From the NCBI RefSeq assembly GCF_025370935.1, contig NC_133497.1, forward strand, positions 2,504,257-2,568,256: DNA of 64,000 nt, in the 5' to 3' direction. A model generated the notes under the pieces. The model saw nothing but the letters and a program-made list of their open reading frames with translations, searched no databases and was not told the DNA's origin. The position numbers and the translations under genes were made by a program. Numbering within the stretch: position 1 is the stretch's first letter; each line of letters opens with the position of its first letter. This document shows positions 1 through 10,559 of this stretch, piece by piece. This DNA comes from Choristoneura fumiferana (taxonomy: Eukaryota; Arthropoda; Insecta; Lepidoptera; Tortricidae).

Positions 1-1523
1 CTGGATTGTAACTGTGTTCATATCTGTGAGTTTCAACACTGTTACAAATGTAGGCTAGAAATAGTGATAGTCTAGCTTGTTTAAAAAACAACCACACACA
101 AACAATCAACATTTAAATTATAAAGACTAATAAAATTTATTTTAAATTTTAAATTATGACATAAGTGTGATAGACCAATTCGGGCGTTAAATTGTATATT
201 AACTACTTCTTAGTCTATCAAGGGGAAAGCTGTAACGGTTCGGATGTGTCACACGCGACCGTCACTGGAGAATAATTAGTAGAAAATTGTTAGTGGGGCC
301 ATCTATGAAGGTTTGATGGAAACTCGAAACAAAACATGTCGACAAGACAGTTAAATAAGAGTAATTGAGATAAGAATGTCGACGTAATTAAAGCAGGGAT
401 AATTTAGCAGTCAATCTAATGAGTAAATGTTAAAATTTAATTTGGAGATTAGAATTGTGTTGTTCGGTATAATAATAATAATGTAAAGAAACGCCATCTA
501 TGGTCAATTAGAGGAATTAATAGTAGGCGCATGGAAAATTAGTGAACTAATGCCGAACTGGGTTTAGCGGCAGATTAACCTGAGAGCTATTTAGTTAGTT
601 TCACGTGGGAATTATAGAGGTCGCTTTAGGTAATGGAAATGTAAATTTTATCTAAAAACAGAAATATGGTCACAAATTCATCAAAAAATAGACTTGATAT
701 AGTAATAGAATCATTAGTATTAGTCTACAGTAGATCTTAGATACATTTGATGTTATAATTATGTTAATTTAAAGAAATATCAACGAAGCATCATGGAAAC
801 GGCAAGTTGTCGAAATTAGCTAAATAAGTTAAGAAAACCGAAAATGCAAGCATTACGTAATCGTAGTATAGATCATTGGTTCATTATCTATTATAAATTT
901 AAGTTTTCATTCAAAACGGAGTAGTATTAGCAGAGTAATTACACATTTAGTTATGATGAAATTACAAGCACTCTGTCGCACTGACTTAAAGTAGGAACGT
1001 GGCGAAATTATAAGCAATTTTGAGTAGCGTTAATTCGACAAAGGAAACTATGAATAAACGGCGCGAATTTGGGGATACCAGTTAATAATTGTAGGCAAAT
1101 TAGCTATTTTATAACGAACAATAGAAGTATGTAATTGGCTATTTATATTCAAAGAGTGTAGGGAGTAATAAGTAGAAAATTATCATTAGAAGTAAGATTA
1201 TTGTTAGATAGGTTAAGGAAATTAAAACGTTGAGGTAAAATTGAAGTATTTGACCAATACATATAAATATTTATTGAAAATTATTGTTGTAGCACAATAT
1301 AAAAATGGAACGTATTTACTAGAATAGTTAAGCTAGGATAGTGTCAAGATAAATAGGAAATTTTAGTTCAAAAATAAATTTTACGGATAAAATTTGGCTA
1401 TTTTGAGATAAGGATTTGGCAGAAGAAAAAGCGAGGCGGGCAATGTCAACGTTGTCGACTTTGGTAAGCTTGGCGTCGTTTGGTCGCTTGGCGCGAAAAT
1501 ACCAGAGGTCCCGGGAGAGAAGC

Positions 1524-1531
1524 TATAAATA
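1524..1531 (+). promoter_or_regulatory. Possible TATA box
   Basis: TATAAATA sits in a GC-richer island (about 1430-1620) inside otherwise AT-rich DNA. The island resembles an insect core promoter or the promoter of an LTR element. No transcript or coding sequence downstream supports it, so this is only a motif match. Confidence 0.2.
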
Positions 1532-2324
1532 GAGGTGACACAAAAAGGGCGGGAGCCAGATGGATTTAGATTTCGTAGAGTCAACATCGTTATTTTGCTA
1601 GTCGGGGGGTTTAGTTTCTGTGCGCCATTTTGTTAACAAATTAGAGTCAATAGTATCGGGTAATTTTATTTCATTAATGTTAATTGGGGTTTTTGATTTT
1701 ATTTAATTAGAATTAATTTTAATTTACAAGAAATGTGAGTATTTCTTCAGGAAGTAAAGTGTCGGGGTCTTGATCATTAATCTTCGGAATAATGATTAAC
1801 TCTCTGGTTTTTATTATTTGTGAAATATTTAGTGCTGATTTTCATTCGGAAAATCTTTGTGAGGGAAACTTTGCGGTCTTGTGGCGGTGAAGTCCTTTAT
1901 TTGTTCTTGTAGTGTGGAGTGATCGTTTTATAGCGTTTCATTTCAGCCTACGTATATTTTGTACTAACCCATAACTTTTCTGTGTTTTTCCCAACTTAAT
2001 GGAAATGACTTTGGTTCCTCCATAACGTACCTTGGTTGAGCTTTAAGTCCGTCTATATCGTCTGACACCTAACGGTGACAACCGTGGACGAAATAGGCTT
2101 CCACTTCCTGAAGCTGTGGCGGCTTCAGCGCAAAATACTGTCGTACCAGCCACCAGTGGATTCTGTTTGTCTTTGTAACGACTAAGTAGCGCTCGTCGAA
2201 GTGAATGCGTGTCTTGTTGACGCTTGGTTTGTACTGAGAAACTCGAATTCCTGTCCCCTATTTATTTACGTATTTATGCACAACGTTAGGTATTCTGCTG
2301 TTCCGCGGGGCTCCCGTCATAGGG

Positions 2325-2342
2325 ACTTTCCTTCGGGAAAGT
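2325..2342. other. Short hairpin with UUCG-type loop
   Basis: ACTTTCC pairs with GGGAAAGT around a TTCG loop closed by C-G, the very stable cUUCGg arrangement if transcribed. No role can be assigned. Confidence 0.35.
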
Positions 2343-4010
2343 TGGAGCTCAGCACCATTTAGGACCGATAGGGCTTTAGGTATACACACCATCATTGTTG
2401 ATAGGAGATTAGAAGAAATTCATTGCACCGTGAATTTCTACAATACACTAAATGTACATGTGGGATTAATTCCCTAGTTTTGCTAATCACAGACAGAGAG
2501 TAGGGCCTCAGGCAAGCTTAAAGTACAATTGTAGGATTTATTAGGGCTATATAGGTAGGGAAGTTCATAGGGCTTAGCTAGAGTAGCGTTTCCTTACACC
2601 GGGAAAAGTTACTATTTTAACTCACCACACAATTAGTTCACCTATGAGGGTTTTCCTCCAAATTGCTAAACTTCAACACAGAGCTAGGGAAAGTTTAAAC
2701 TCGCACACACATAGTTTTAAGACATAAACTAGATTTTAAGAAAATAAAATATAACATTTATTTAAGTACTTACGTCAAAACTTCATTATGCAAAACTTAG
2801 TTCATAAAAACTTGACTACGAATATCGATATTAAATTCAATGAGTTGATTTCAAATTAAACCCAAAATACGGTTTGATCATTTTGTTAAGAGTAAATAAC
2901 AATAACATATTTTAGCTGTCTTTCTTATAATGAATAAGCGGGAATTGATATGACACGATCTCGTAGCTAAGTGGACAATTAAATGCCAGATAATTAATGA
3001 ATAATATTTAACACAATTATCATCTAATTTCGATTTGAATTACGATTGCCAGCTAAAATAAGCTTTGCTCTGATAAAATTAATATCAAACATCATATTCA
3101 TATCTTTGATGAAGATCTCATCTAATCATATCTAATTATAAGTTAGAGATAAAATCGTAGAGGGTTTTGGACCATCTATCAATTAAAATACAAAAGTCTA
3201 TCGTGTTATAAATACATACTATCTGTTTAGTTGTCGTTCTAACATTGAATGAACGGATGTAGAAATCCTGACTACGGTCGATAGCTTACGTTGACACATA
3301 CCAGGCAACAGTCTATCTGGAAATTTACATACTTTTCATTCGATCTCGATTTAAACATAATTGATTAAGGATTGATAGTTGAAACAGTTTATTGTTCATT
3401 TAAAATATATGAATTGAGACAAAACTAGTCATAGACGAGTCCAAAACCTAATACAAAGGTTATCTAGTTATAAGCTAGTTAGATTATTATTAACGCTTGT
3501 GTTCTGGTCGTAAAGTATAGAAACCGGTACTTACCTTCTGCTTTACTCTGGTAACGCCAAATGCTGGTAGAACTAGATAATTAGAACTAAGTAGATAGCT
3601 CATTAAAATAAGTGAAAGTCACTATGAGATTAGTAATTATACCAAAATTAATTATGTCAAATTAGACATTTCATATATCTAAGATAGATAAGACATAATC
3701 TAAGTTAAGAGATACTAGCGCCTATAGTAAATGAAAGCTATAGTGTCTAAACTCATTCCCGAACTAATTATCAAAGTTATAATTAAGCATCTCATAGAGT
3801 ATTCTAATATAAGCATAGAATAAGTAACCATAAGTCTAAAATTAGATTCAACTTCTTACAAAACATTGTGTTTGTATTTCCATACTTTGATTTGATGCAC
3901 CAAGGTTAGTGCTTAGTCTAGTAAAATCATAACTTGACATATCCATAGAGATATATTGCTCTGGTGTGCGATTGGATGAAGGACGAAGGGGCAAGGAGGT
4001 AGCGTCCTTC

Positions 4011-4027
4011 CGGGACCTTAGGTCCCG
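4011..4027. other. Short perfect hairpin
   Basis: CGGGACC and GGTCCCG are perfect complements separated by TTA. It is one of the few GC-rich spots in the left region. Function unknown. Confidence 0.35.
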
Positions 4028-4755
4028 GTATTAAACTTAGTTTAAGTCAAAATAGATTCAGAAGTAATACAAACACAAACTCTATCCGTAGTGAAAATAT
4101 TTCCTCTCATTTTTCCAAACTGATTATTCTAGGTAACCTGAAAGATCCATTTCTAGAACCATCCAGTCTAAACATACTAGTATATCTAAATTCATATCTC
4201 AGTAATTAAAGTTTCACCCTAAAGTTCAGTAGAGTTCAATCTAGAGTCAAAATTATCACGAAGTTAGGTACTGCTTAATTAATTATAACATTAGAAACAC
4301 AACTGTAGGCTTTTCAAATTAATTCTCAAATAAAAGCACTTAGGTTATTACTGGGCATAAGGTAGGTTCCTATCCACTAGACGATTCACGATCACAAGGC
4401 CATAAATTAAATTAAGTTAAATCACCATAGCGTTACCACAAGTTAAGTGTAGTATTAAGTAGGTTAAGAAGGGGTAGTTAGTCTTTAAAATTAGCTATTA
4501 ATTCAAGGCCAGGATGCAATAAACTTCAGTCACATATAGAGTACTCAAAGGGCTTGTTACAAAGGCCTCTGGTAAAATAGCTCATTATGTACTCGTTGTA
4601 TAATCTACTATATTTACAGACTCACTCAAACTCGCAACTGAACCCATCAAAATAACGATAATGTGAGCCAAAGACATTTGACTTTAGCATTTTAAGAGGA
4701 CCTCATCATGGTGCTAATCCCTGAATTAAGAGGGAATGAAGACGGATACTCTGTT

Positions 4756-4855
4756 NNNNNNNNNNNNNNNNNNNNNNNNNNNNNNNNNNNNNNNNNNNNN
4801 NNNNNNNNNNNNNNNNNNNNNNNNNNNNNNNNNNNNNNNNNNNNNNNNNNNNNNN
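4756..4855. other. Assembly gap of 100 N
   Basis: Exactly 100 undetermined bases, a conventional placeholder for a gap of unknown size between contigs. The real distance and even the adjacency of the two sides are uncertain, which matters because both host genes appear truncated toward it. Confidence 0.99.
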
Positions 4856-5355
4856 ATTTCGTTATTGATGATCGATTTTGGGATTGTTAGTTGATTTTCT
4901 GACGACAAAAAAATGGTTCCGATTACGAATGACGCGGAACAGTATCAGCAGCAAGTTTTAACTCCGTCAAGTAAAATTAATGTTTTTTTTTTTGTTTTTT
5001 TTTTTCGTGAATGATTAATTGCGTGATTGACGATTGATATTGTGATTAATGTTTTTTTTTTGTTGTCGATCAATTTCATAATTGATGATTACGAAAACGT
5101 AATTATTTACGTTATCGATTAGTTCATCATCATATCAGTTGTAGGACATACAATATTAGACAGGCCTCCCCCTGATTAATTATGTAATTGAATATTTTAA
5201 TTGAAATATGCAGCTTGCTCACCCTAATGTTAAACCATGTATGTATGTGAACTCTTTATTGTACAAAGGAAAATAAACAAAATACAATTGACAAACTTTG
5301 AGATACTATACGTATATATTTTTATACTATATGTACCTATATATTTTTGATACAG
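4856..5355 (+). other. T-rich intronic sequence before CstF50 exon
   Basis: Contains several poly-T runs and ends in the acceptor at 5354-5355. No earlier CstF50 exon was found here. I see nothing else. Confidence 0.5.
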
Positions 5356-5521
5356 CATTTGCCGCCAGGTTTTCCCCTAACGGCAAGTACTTCGCGAGCG
5401 GCAGCGCCGACGGCTGCGTCAAGCTTTGGGACACCGTGTCCAACCGTTGCTTCAACACGTTTGTGAACGCGCACGACGGACACGAGGTCAGCTCGGTGGC
5501 GTTCACCGACAGAACAGCAAG
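5356..5521 (+). CDS. CSTF1: CstF50 exon with WD40 repeat (apparent 1-base deletion near its 3' end)
   Basis: Follows acceptor AG at 5354-5355 and encodes FSPNGKYFASGSADGCVKLW, then VSNRCFNTF and AHDGHEVSSVAF. This matches the penultimate-blade region of animal CstF50. Reading on gives DRTARL, but the family motif before the next exon is (N)SK-Y. If one base is missing around 5511-5513, the end reads AAC AGC AAG (N S K) and splices in phase 0 at a GT at 5522 to the next exon starting TAT (Y). As given, the 5522 donor puts the next exon out of frame; the GT at 5526 would keep frame but inserts an odd residue. Sequencing error and genuine mutation are both possible. Confidence 0.88.
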
Positions 5522-6613
5522 GTTGGTGCCATCATGTTATTGTTAGCGATCGAATCGTTATTGGATAATGCTCTCAGCTAATACTTATTGTCTTATTAAT
5601 CTCTCGTACGTCTAGACACAGATGTGGCAAAATTAAGGCCATCTTTTTCCATATTTTTATTTCAATCTGTGAATTTGGTTTTATTTTGAAAGGTGATATT
5701 TAATAGGAATGTCAGAGTGCCAAAGAGACAGAATGCGTGAGTTTATTTGATGTAAGACAGAGACGTATGAGCTTGAGCGATGAATGAAAGGGAAGATTAA
5801 ATTATATAGGTTTAACGTAGTGTGTAGGAAAGGGACGAACGATATGATAATGCATTATGGTGGATTCAGTGTTTGTTTTTTTACATGGCGCTGCGGACGG
5901 GATTCGAACCTGTGCGGGTAAACAAGGCTTGGATGCAGTTTTTTTTTTATTTCCGACATACGAGGGGTTATTTCGCTTTGAGTTAAAACACACGTCTTTT
6001 TATCTCTGAATATTTTTGTTTATGTGTTTTTTATCTTATAAGGCGATGTTTTATTACATATTTTGTTTTTTATCTTGCCAGAACAACATGATATCTTCTT
6101 ATGATCAAATCAAAGAACAAACAAATCAATCATAGATGAAAAAAACATCAATTATAAAAGAAAAAAAAACATAACGCATAAAAACATCACAATTAACATA
6201 ATTAAAAGACAAGACATACATGACGCTAAATTGGTCCCCACTTAGTATAAGGGGCTGATTTTCAGTGACGACCTTATCTAAAAACTAAATAACTAAGCGA
6301 ATGATAGCACTCACGCCAACAACTCATGAAAAAAAAAGATTAAAAAAAATATATTTTAAAATTGTATGGCAACACCGTCACAGTTCAATCGTGTGCGGTT
6401 GAATTGTTTGAAGTCACTGCCAAAAGTATACTTTGCAAATATGAATAATGCATATTACTATCAAAAAAGGTTATTTAAAATCAATCATTCTTTTATTAAA
6501 TCTTTGTCGCCGCCATAATTCTAAAAACAGATTCTCCATAGTGTCTCATTTGGATTGATCACATCACATAGGTACCTATAGCTACAGGCGAAGCAAAATT
6601 TCATTTCATTTTT
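5522..6613 (+). other. CstF50 intron, no recognised content
   Basis: AT-rich intronic DNA with several A and T runs. A short segment near 5883-5930 has a tRNA-like B-box complement (GATTCGAACC), probably a SINE scrap. Nothing coding. Confidence 0.4.
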
Positions 6614-6835
6614 AACCCCCGACGCAAAAAGAGGGGTGTTATAATTTTGACCGCCATGTGTGTCTGTCTGTATGTCTGTGTGTCTCTCTGTGCAGCTTAG
6701 CTCTTAAACGGGTGGACCGATTTGAATGCGTTTTTTTCATTTGAAAGTTCTAGCGATGGTTCTTAGACATGTTTTATTAAAATCGGTTCAGCCGTTTTTG
6801 AGATATTGAACTTTGAAGTGACAAAGTCGGGGGTT
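6614..6835 (+). mobile_element. Non-autonomous element with AACCCCCGAC inverted ends
   Basis: Begins AACCCCCGAC and ends GTCGGGGGTT, perfect 10-bp inverted termini. The inside has a GTCTGT-rich stretch and a 'cggttcagccg' segment, a layout I know from abundant lepidopteran repeats. It lies in the CstF50 intron just upstream of the next exon. No coding capacity. Confidence 0.65.
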
Positions 6836-6923
6836 TTGCCAACTTTTTGTTTGGTTAGGTTATTTCTTTTCAGTTAATTTCAAAGCTGATTCAAGGGTGT
6901 TAAAAAGCTTGTATTTTTTACAG

Positions 6924-7017
6924 TATCTTCTAACATCGGGGCTGGATTCTTCCATTAAGCTATGGGAGCTCTCGAGCAGCAGGTGTCTCATACAATACAC
7001 GGGCGCCGGAACCACTG
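6924..7017 (+). CDS. CSTF1: CstF50 exon (WD40 blade)
   Basis: After acceptor TTTTTTACAG, TAT CTT CTA ACA opens the frame YLLTSGLDSSIKLWELSSS and continues RCLIQYTGAGTTG. The donor GTAAGT begins at 7018. The exon starts in phase 0 and ends after one base of a Gly codon completed by the next exon. KLWEL is the end of a WD repeat; the TGAGTTGK junction is a CstF50 signature. Confidence 0.93.
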
Positions 7018-7283
7018 GTAAGTCTGCTGTGTACGGTTCATATCGTTGACTGATTCGCGGAACCCTTAAATTAGTGACAAAAAGGGCAAACTAATAACAC
7101 GGCCGCACGTGTACCTCTAGTTAAAAAAGTTAATCTATATAAATAAAAATGTTTGAAAACATGTATGTGCGCGCATTTCTTCAGAACGGGCACCTTTAGT
7201 GCATTCGTTCTTTGTTGTGGATTTAAAAGTTTTCAAAAGTGAATGAATGAGTGACACAGAAGACGCTTGCAGGGTCGATTTAG

Positions 7284-7412
7284 TGTCAGCTAAGAAAATT
7301 CGAAAATAGGAGTCCGTATCGTACCGTCCCGCTCACTCTTGTATTAAATAATACAAGCGTCAGCGGAACAGCAAGATACGAAGTTCGAATTTTGCACTTC
7401 GTAGTATAGGGC
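7284..7412. mobile_element. Palindromic MITE (AATTCGAAAAT family)
   Basis: The left arm carries AAATTCGAAAAT and CGTACCGTCCC, and the right arm the complement ending ACTTCGTAGTATAGGGC. The arms fold back around ATTAAATAATAC. Similar copies lie at 34097-34206, 39684-39806, 44893-45008 and, broken, at 9888/10620 and 53527. Too short to code. Confidence 0.65.
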
Positions 7413-7442
7413 CGTCGTGATGGATAGGGAATATGGATGGGG

Positions 7443-7745
7443 AAGCCGTGGTGGTCTAGCGGTTTGACCTATGGCCTCTCAAGCAGAGGATTGTGGGTTC
7501 AAACCCCGGCTTGCGCCTCTGAGTTTTTCGAAATTCATGTGCGGAATCACATTTTAAATTTACCACGAGCTTTACAGTGAAGGAAAAACATCGTGAGGAA
7601 ACCTGCACAAACCTGCGAAGCAATTCAACGGTGTGTGTGAAGTTCCCAATCCGCACTGGGTCCGCGTGGGAACTACTGCCCAAGCCCTCTCATTCTGAGA
7701 GGAGGCCTGTGCCCTGCAGTGGGACATATAATGCCACGCAATGCC
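7443..7745 (+). mobile_element. tRNA-derived SINE, family B
   Basis: The head is tRNA-like: GTGGTCTAGCGGTTTGACC (A box region) and GGGTTCAAACCCC (B box). The body reads through a 'gaggaaacctgcacaaacctg' segment and ends GAGGAGGCCTGTGCCC...CAGTGGGACATATA. The same body recurs at 14848-15157, 42336-42490, 51812-52062, 52915-53095 and 57903-58020. It is a retroposon transcribed by Pol III, not a functional tRNA gene. Confidence 0.75.
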
Positions 7746-7956
7746 ATGCAATGGCTGGATGATGAGTATAGGGCCAGTTTCGTTATGGGAGCTATCCAAT
7801 TTTCCGAGATAAAAACAATTCTATGTGCATCTCAATTTATCTCCTTACCAAATTATACATCACAATCGGTTGAGTAATTAAGTGTGAAATCGTAACAAAC
7901 ACACTCACATTCACATTACAATAGTGGTTATGATTATGTATATTTCCCTTTCCCAG

Positions 7957-8107
7957 GCAAGCAAGAGCATCAAGCGCAGGCGATATTCAACCATACCGAA
8001 GACTACGTCATATTTCCCGACGAGGCGACCACTTCCTTATGCACCTGGCACTCTAGGAGCGCGTCGCGGGCGCAGCTCATGTCGCTGGGGCACAACGGCG
8101 CTGTGCG
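7957..8107 (+). CDS. CSTF1: CstF50 exon
   Basis: Acceptor CCCAG at 7952-7956; the exon completes Gly and reads KQEHQAQAIFNHTEDYVIF, then PDEATTSLCTWHSRSASR and SLGHNGAVR. The donor GTGAGT starts at 8108 and the exon ends after two bases of an Arg codon. This is the most family-specific part of CstF50 (QA-FNHTEDYV-PDE-T-SLC-W). Confidence 0.95.
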
Positions 8108-8117
8108 GTGAGTGATG

Positions 8118-8398
8118 ACACCAGCGACATTAGCTACACTAGCTACAAGACAGACCCTATCGACATAAGCTACTCTAGCAACATAATAGACCTTAGTGAC
8201 CTACCCTAGCGACAACAGCAACTAAATGCACTAGCGACACAGCTACTCTACCGACAAAACAAATTCTAGCGATATAAGCTACTCTAGCAACATAGCGACT
8301 AGCTACACTAGCGGCATAAGAGACTTTAGCGATATAAGCTACTCTAGCGACACCAGCGACTAGCTGCACTAGCGACATAATAGACCTTAGCGATATTT
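8118..8398. repeat. Minisatellite in the last CstF50 intron
   Basis: Irregular tandem copies of a short unit built on CTAGCGACATAAGCTA. Units vary in length and are separated by variants such as 'atagaccttag'. It starts 10 bases after the donor at 8108. A reading frame on the - strand across it is only repeat translation. Confidence 0.7.
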
Positions 8399-8496
8399 AG
8401 CGGATATTTTGGATGACATTGCAAGAACGATCAGCAAAAAGTACAGTCCGCGAAAGAAGCTTGTATGATTTTTTTATGATTTATTTTTCATTTCAG

Positions 8497-8587
8497 ACAC
8501 ATCGTGCATTCGGGCACTGCGCCGGCCTTCTTGACTTGCAGCGATGACTACAGAGCAAGGTTTTGGTACAGGCGTAATACGCATTAA
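8497..8587 (+). CDS. CSTF1: CstF50 terminal coding exon
   Basis: Acceptor TTTCAG at 8491-8496. Encodes (R)HIVHSGTAPAFLTCSDD then YRARFWYRRNTH and stop TAA at 8585-8587. Animal CstF50 ends in the same DD-RARFWYRR motif within a few residues of its stop, so this is the natural C-terminus. It joins the previous exon in correct phase. Confidence 0.95.
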
Positions 8588-8656
8588 AATAATGCATAGA
8601 TTTATATCAAAAATTATGTTATAGGTTAGTATTAAGGTTTAGTTTTAATTCTGGAT

Positions 8657-8662
8657 AATAAA
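8657..8662 (+). terminator. CSTF1: Poly(A) signal of CstF50
   Basis: AATAAA lies 70 bases after the stop codon and is followed within about 20 bases by T- and GT-rich sequence (GTGTCGTCTTATTTGTC), the expected downstream element. Confidence 0.75.
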
Positions 8663-8721
8663 GCAGTGTCGTCTTATTTGTCTTTTATTTTCAACTCGTG
8701 TGCTATTACGGCCCATCATTA

Positions 8722-8835
8722 TCATATCAGCCATAGGACGTCCACTGTTGGACAGAGGTTTGCCCTATAGACCTCCAGTTGCTTCGGTCGGAAGCGGCCT
8801 GCATGCACCGTGAACCCGCGCTTTAACCAAAGCAG
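8722..8835 (-). mobile_element. RTE-type LINE 3' fragment
   Basis: Carries the 'ggacgtccactgttggaca' segment followed by 'gaggtttgccc', a 3' portion shared with the pieces at 12565-12645 and 60548-60600. Lepidopteran RTE LINEs end in this sequence plus GAT repeats. Truncated and non-coding. Confidence 0.6.
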
Positions 8836-8942
8836 TTAGACAATACGGCCTTAGGTCATCTGTTACTGACCTATTATTGCTGTTCAATAGGGCATATTAG
8901 GCAAAGCTCTGCGCAGGGGCGACAAGCGCCACAATACAAATA

Positions 8943-9250
8943 ATAGGCATATCGAAAATACAAACTGAGAGAAGGATGCACAGAAAAACCAGAAAAAGAG
9001 ACCAGCACTGGGAATCGAACCCAGGTCCTCAGCATTCCGTGCTGCGTGTTACCCCTACACCACTGCTGGACAGGAATCTAGACACGAATTTTTCCTATGC
9101 ATACATATCTCAGGTTGCTTATTTCTACTTTGCTACTTAAGCAGCAGCACTAGCGACATCTATGTGGCATCGACAGACGTCACACTCTTTCGGAACCAAC
9201 CGGTCACCCAGACAAGAGATGTCGCTACTAAGCAATCAAATTATGATTGG
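8943..9250 (-). mobile_element. tRNA-like SINE, family C
   Basis: On this strand the core GGGAATCGAACCCAGGTCC is the complement of a Pol III B box. It is flanked by 'gatgcacagaaaaaccag' and 'caagagatgtcgctactaag'. Other copies: 14170-14525, 14540-14620, 38094-38240 (opposite strand), 51450-51810, 55128-55420 and a split copy at 59917-60370. Confidence 0.65.
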
Positions 9251-9626
9251 TTTTTTGGATTAATAATAGGCAGTTGATTGACTTCATACTAGCGCCCGAA
9301 TCGACGCACGCACACAGCCAAGCGTCATTTACACGGCCGCTAACCCATCTTCGCAAGACAAAGCTACGCAGTGCCACGCCGCGCAGTCCGGTCGCTGGTC
9401 GAGTGCTGTGCCGCGCCGGCCGCTCTATTCGCCCCTGTTTCGATTCCGTAACGTGGCTATAGCGCTCGGTACTAACTAGGTAGGTACTATAATATTTAAT
9501 GATGGCGTAATTAATAATAGAGAGAGAGAAAGACCATTTTTTACCGTTGCCGCTACTACCTTTACCGTTAGGTAGAGACCCAACCTACGACATAAGTAAA
9601 TAAATAAATGAAAAGGGTCCACTTAC
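9251..9626. other. Unassigned GC-rich segment and PLC epsilon intron edge
   Basis: 9290-9470 is GC-rich with CpG and CGCAC repeats; it has an open frame but no exon boundaries or recognisable protein. The rest is intron up to the PLC epsilon donor (GTAAGT, - strand) at 9626-9621. Confidence 0.35.
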
Positions 9627-9774
9627 TTGGCTATATAGCTCGACTGAAGACTCGCCCTTCAGCTGGTGTCCAGTCAGGTAGGTGTTGTGACTGCTGGCTA
9701 TGAAGTACTGGCTCAAAGGTCCGTTCATCTCTTTGGCTAACTCTTGGCTCTCGGCGTCGTCTTCTTCAGGTTTG
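9627..9774 (-). CDS. PLCE1: PLC epsilon exon: start of catalytic X domain
   Basis: Acceptor TTAACAG; donor CCAA|GTAAGT. Encodes KPEEDDAESQELAKEMNGPL then SQYFIASSHNTYLTGHQLK and GESSVELYSQ, in phase 0 at its end. SSHNTYL holds the first catalytic His and a calcium-binding Asn of PLCs, and the GESSVELYSQ ending is typical of the epsilon class. The following exon (starting VLLQGC in homologues) was not found down to the gap, so the intron is at least 4.7 kb and contains the CstF50 3' half on the other strand. Confidence 0.95.
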
Positions 9775-9887
9775 CTGTTAAAAAATCTGTATCAGCGAAA
9801 TAACCGAAAAGCGAGTACAGATGTGTGGTGAATACATAATTCTTTTCCATCGCATTTTCTTGGAAACGTTCCAGCTAGCCTGCGGGG

Positions 9888-9955
9888 CTACTACAAAATT
9901 CGAAAATTGAAGTTCGTGTCGTTCCGTCCCTCTGACACTTATAATACGGTATTTG
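9888..9955. mobile_element. Left half of a split palindromic MITE
   Basis: GGGCTACTACAAAATTCGAAAATTG and on through CGTTCCGTCCC match the left arm of the AATTCGAAAAT family. The right arm appears only at 10560-10625, so about 600 bases including a SINE lie between the halves. Confidence 0.55.
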
Positions 9956-10149
9956 ACTATTTTGTATATGTTTTATAAATTAAAACTACACAATGCCTGT
10001 TATCGAATAGAAAAACAATTTTTAAGCTACCTTTACAAATAACAAAGTTATAAAGGTTTGAAATTCAAGATTAGACAGAGAAAGACATACTAGCATGTGA
10101 CGTCACACGCCAGTACCGCCATACTTGCTGCACATAGACGGACCGTTTT

Positions 10150-10405
10150 AGAAGACCGGATGGCTAAGTGGTTAGAGAACCTGACTACGAAGTTTGAGGT
10201 CCTGGGTTCGAATCCCGGCCGGGGCAGATATTTGTGTGAATAACACGAATGTTTGTTCTCGGGTCTTGGATGTTTAATATGTATTTAAGTATGTATTTAT
10301 CTATATAAGAATGTTTATCCGTTGCCTAGTATTCATAGTACAAGCTTTGCTTAGTTTGGGACTAGGTCAATTGGTGTCAAATGTCCCATGATATTTAATT
10401 ATTGA
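10150..10405 (+). mobile_element. tRNA-derived SINE, family A
   Basis: Starts GACCGGATGGCTAAGTGG (A box) and carries GGTTCGAATCCC (B box), then 'gaatgtttgttctcgg' and a tail 'tgtcccatgatatttaatta'. Full or partial copies: 15160-15316, 19361-19575, 40381-40620, 41726-41990. The long non-tRNA body shows it is a SINE, not a tRNA gene. Confidence 0.78.
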
Positions 10406-10559
10406 TTTATAGAAAAGCGTTTGAGAAAGAGACAGGTTTATAGATTTTTCAAAAAATCACTATATATATCCAATTTTCAACCGATTTAAATTTTCTCTTC
10501 GCTAACACTATCTGTTTATCTATATTTTCATAATAATATTAAGCTATGGCAAAATCAGG

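Larger units (their letters stand above)
1..4755. other. Unassigned AT-rich region left of the gap
   Basis: No reading frame of convincing length or composition, and none of the SINE, Helitron or LINE families that crowd the rest of the window. The texture is AT-rich with many short TTAG/CTAA words. It contains neither upstream CstF50 exons nor downstream PLC epsilon exons, although both would be expected to the left of 5356 and 9627. It could be a long unknown transposon, a satellite-poor intron, or a contig joined here by scaffolding. I cannot choose. Confidence 0.5.
5356..8587 (+). other. CSTF1: CstF50 gene, 3' half (cleavage stimulation factor 50 kDa subunit)
   Basis: Four exons encode the C-terminal WD40 propeller of CstF50. 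CstF binds the GU-rich element downstream of poly(A) sites in the nucleus and promotes 3'-end cleavage of pre-mRNA; the 50-kDa subunit dimerises at its N-terminus and carries seven WD repeats. What the sequence shows: repeat blades ending in KLWD and KLWE, the stretch HTEDYVIFPDEATTSLC, SLGHNGAVR, and the conserved ending DDYRARFWYRR followed by a stop at 8585-8587. The last three exons join in matching phases. The N-terminal dimerisation region and first WD repeats are missing from the window and must lie left of 5356, beyond or within the gap region. The first exon seen has an apparent one-base break (see its entry). Identification rests on recalled family sequence and is strong. Confidence 0.93.

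Noticed and set aside
1430..2110. 5' LTR with promoter and primer-binding site
   Set aside because: A TATA-like motif and a 'ggtgacaaccgtggacg' segment suggested it, but no second LTR, gag or pol was found.
4708..4890. Open frames spanning the gap
   Set aside because: They exist only because N codons do not terminate.
9247..9462. GC-rich + frame as a possible exon
   Set aside because: No splice sites or recognisable protein, and neither host gene needs an exon here.
10150..10225. Apparent tRNA gene
   Set aside because: A and B boxes are present, but the segment continues into a conserved SINE body with several copies in the window.
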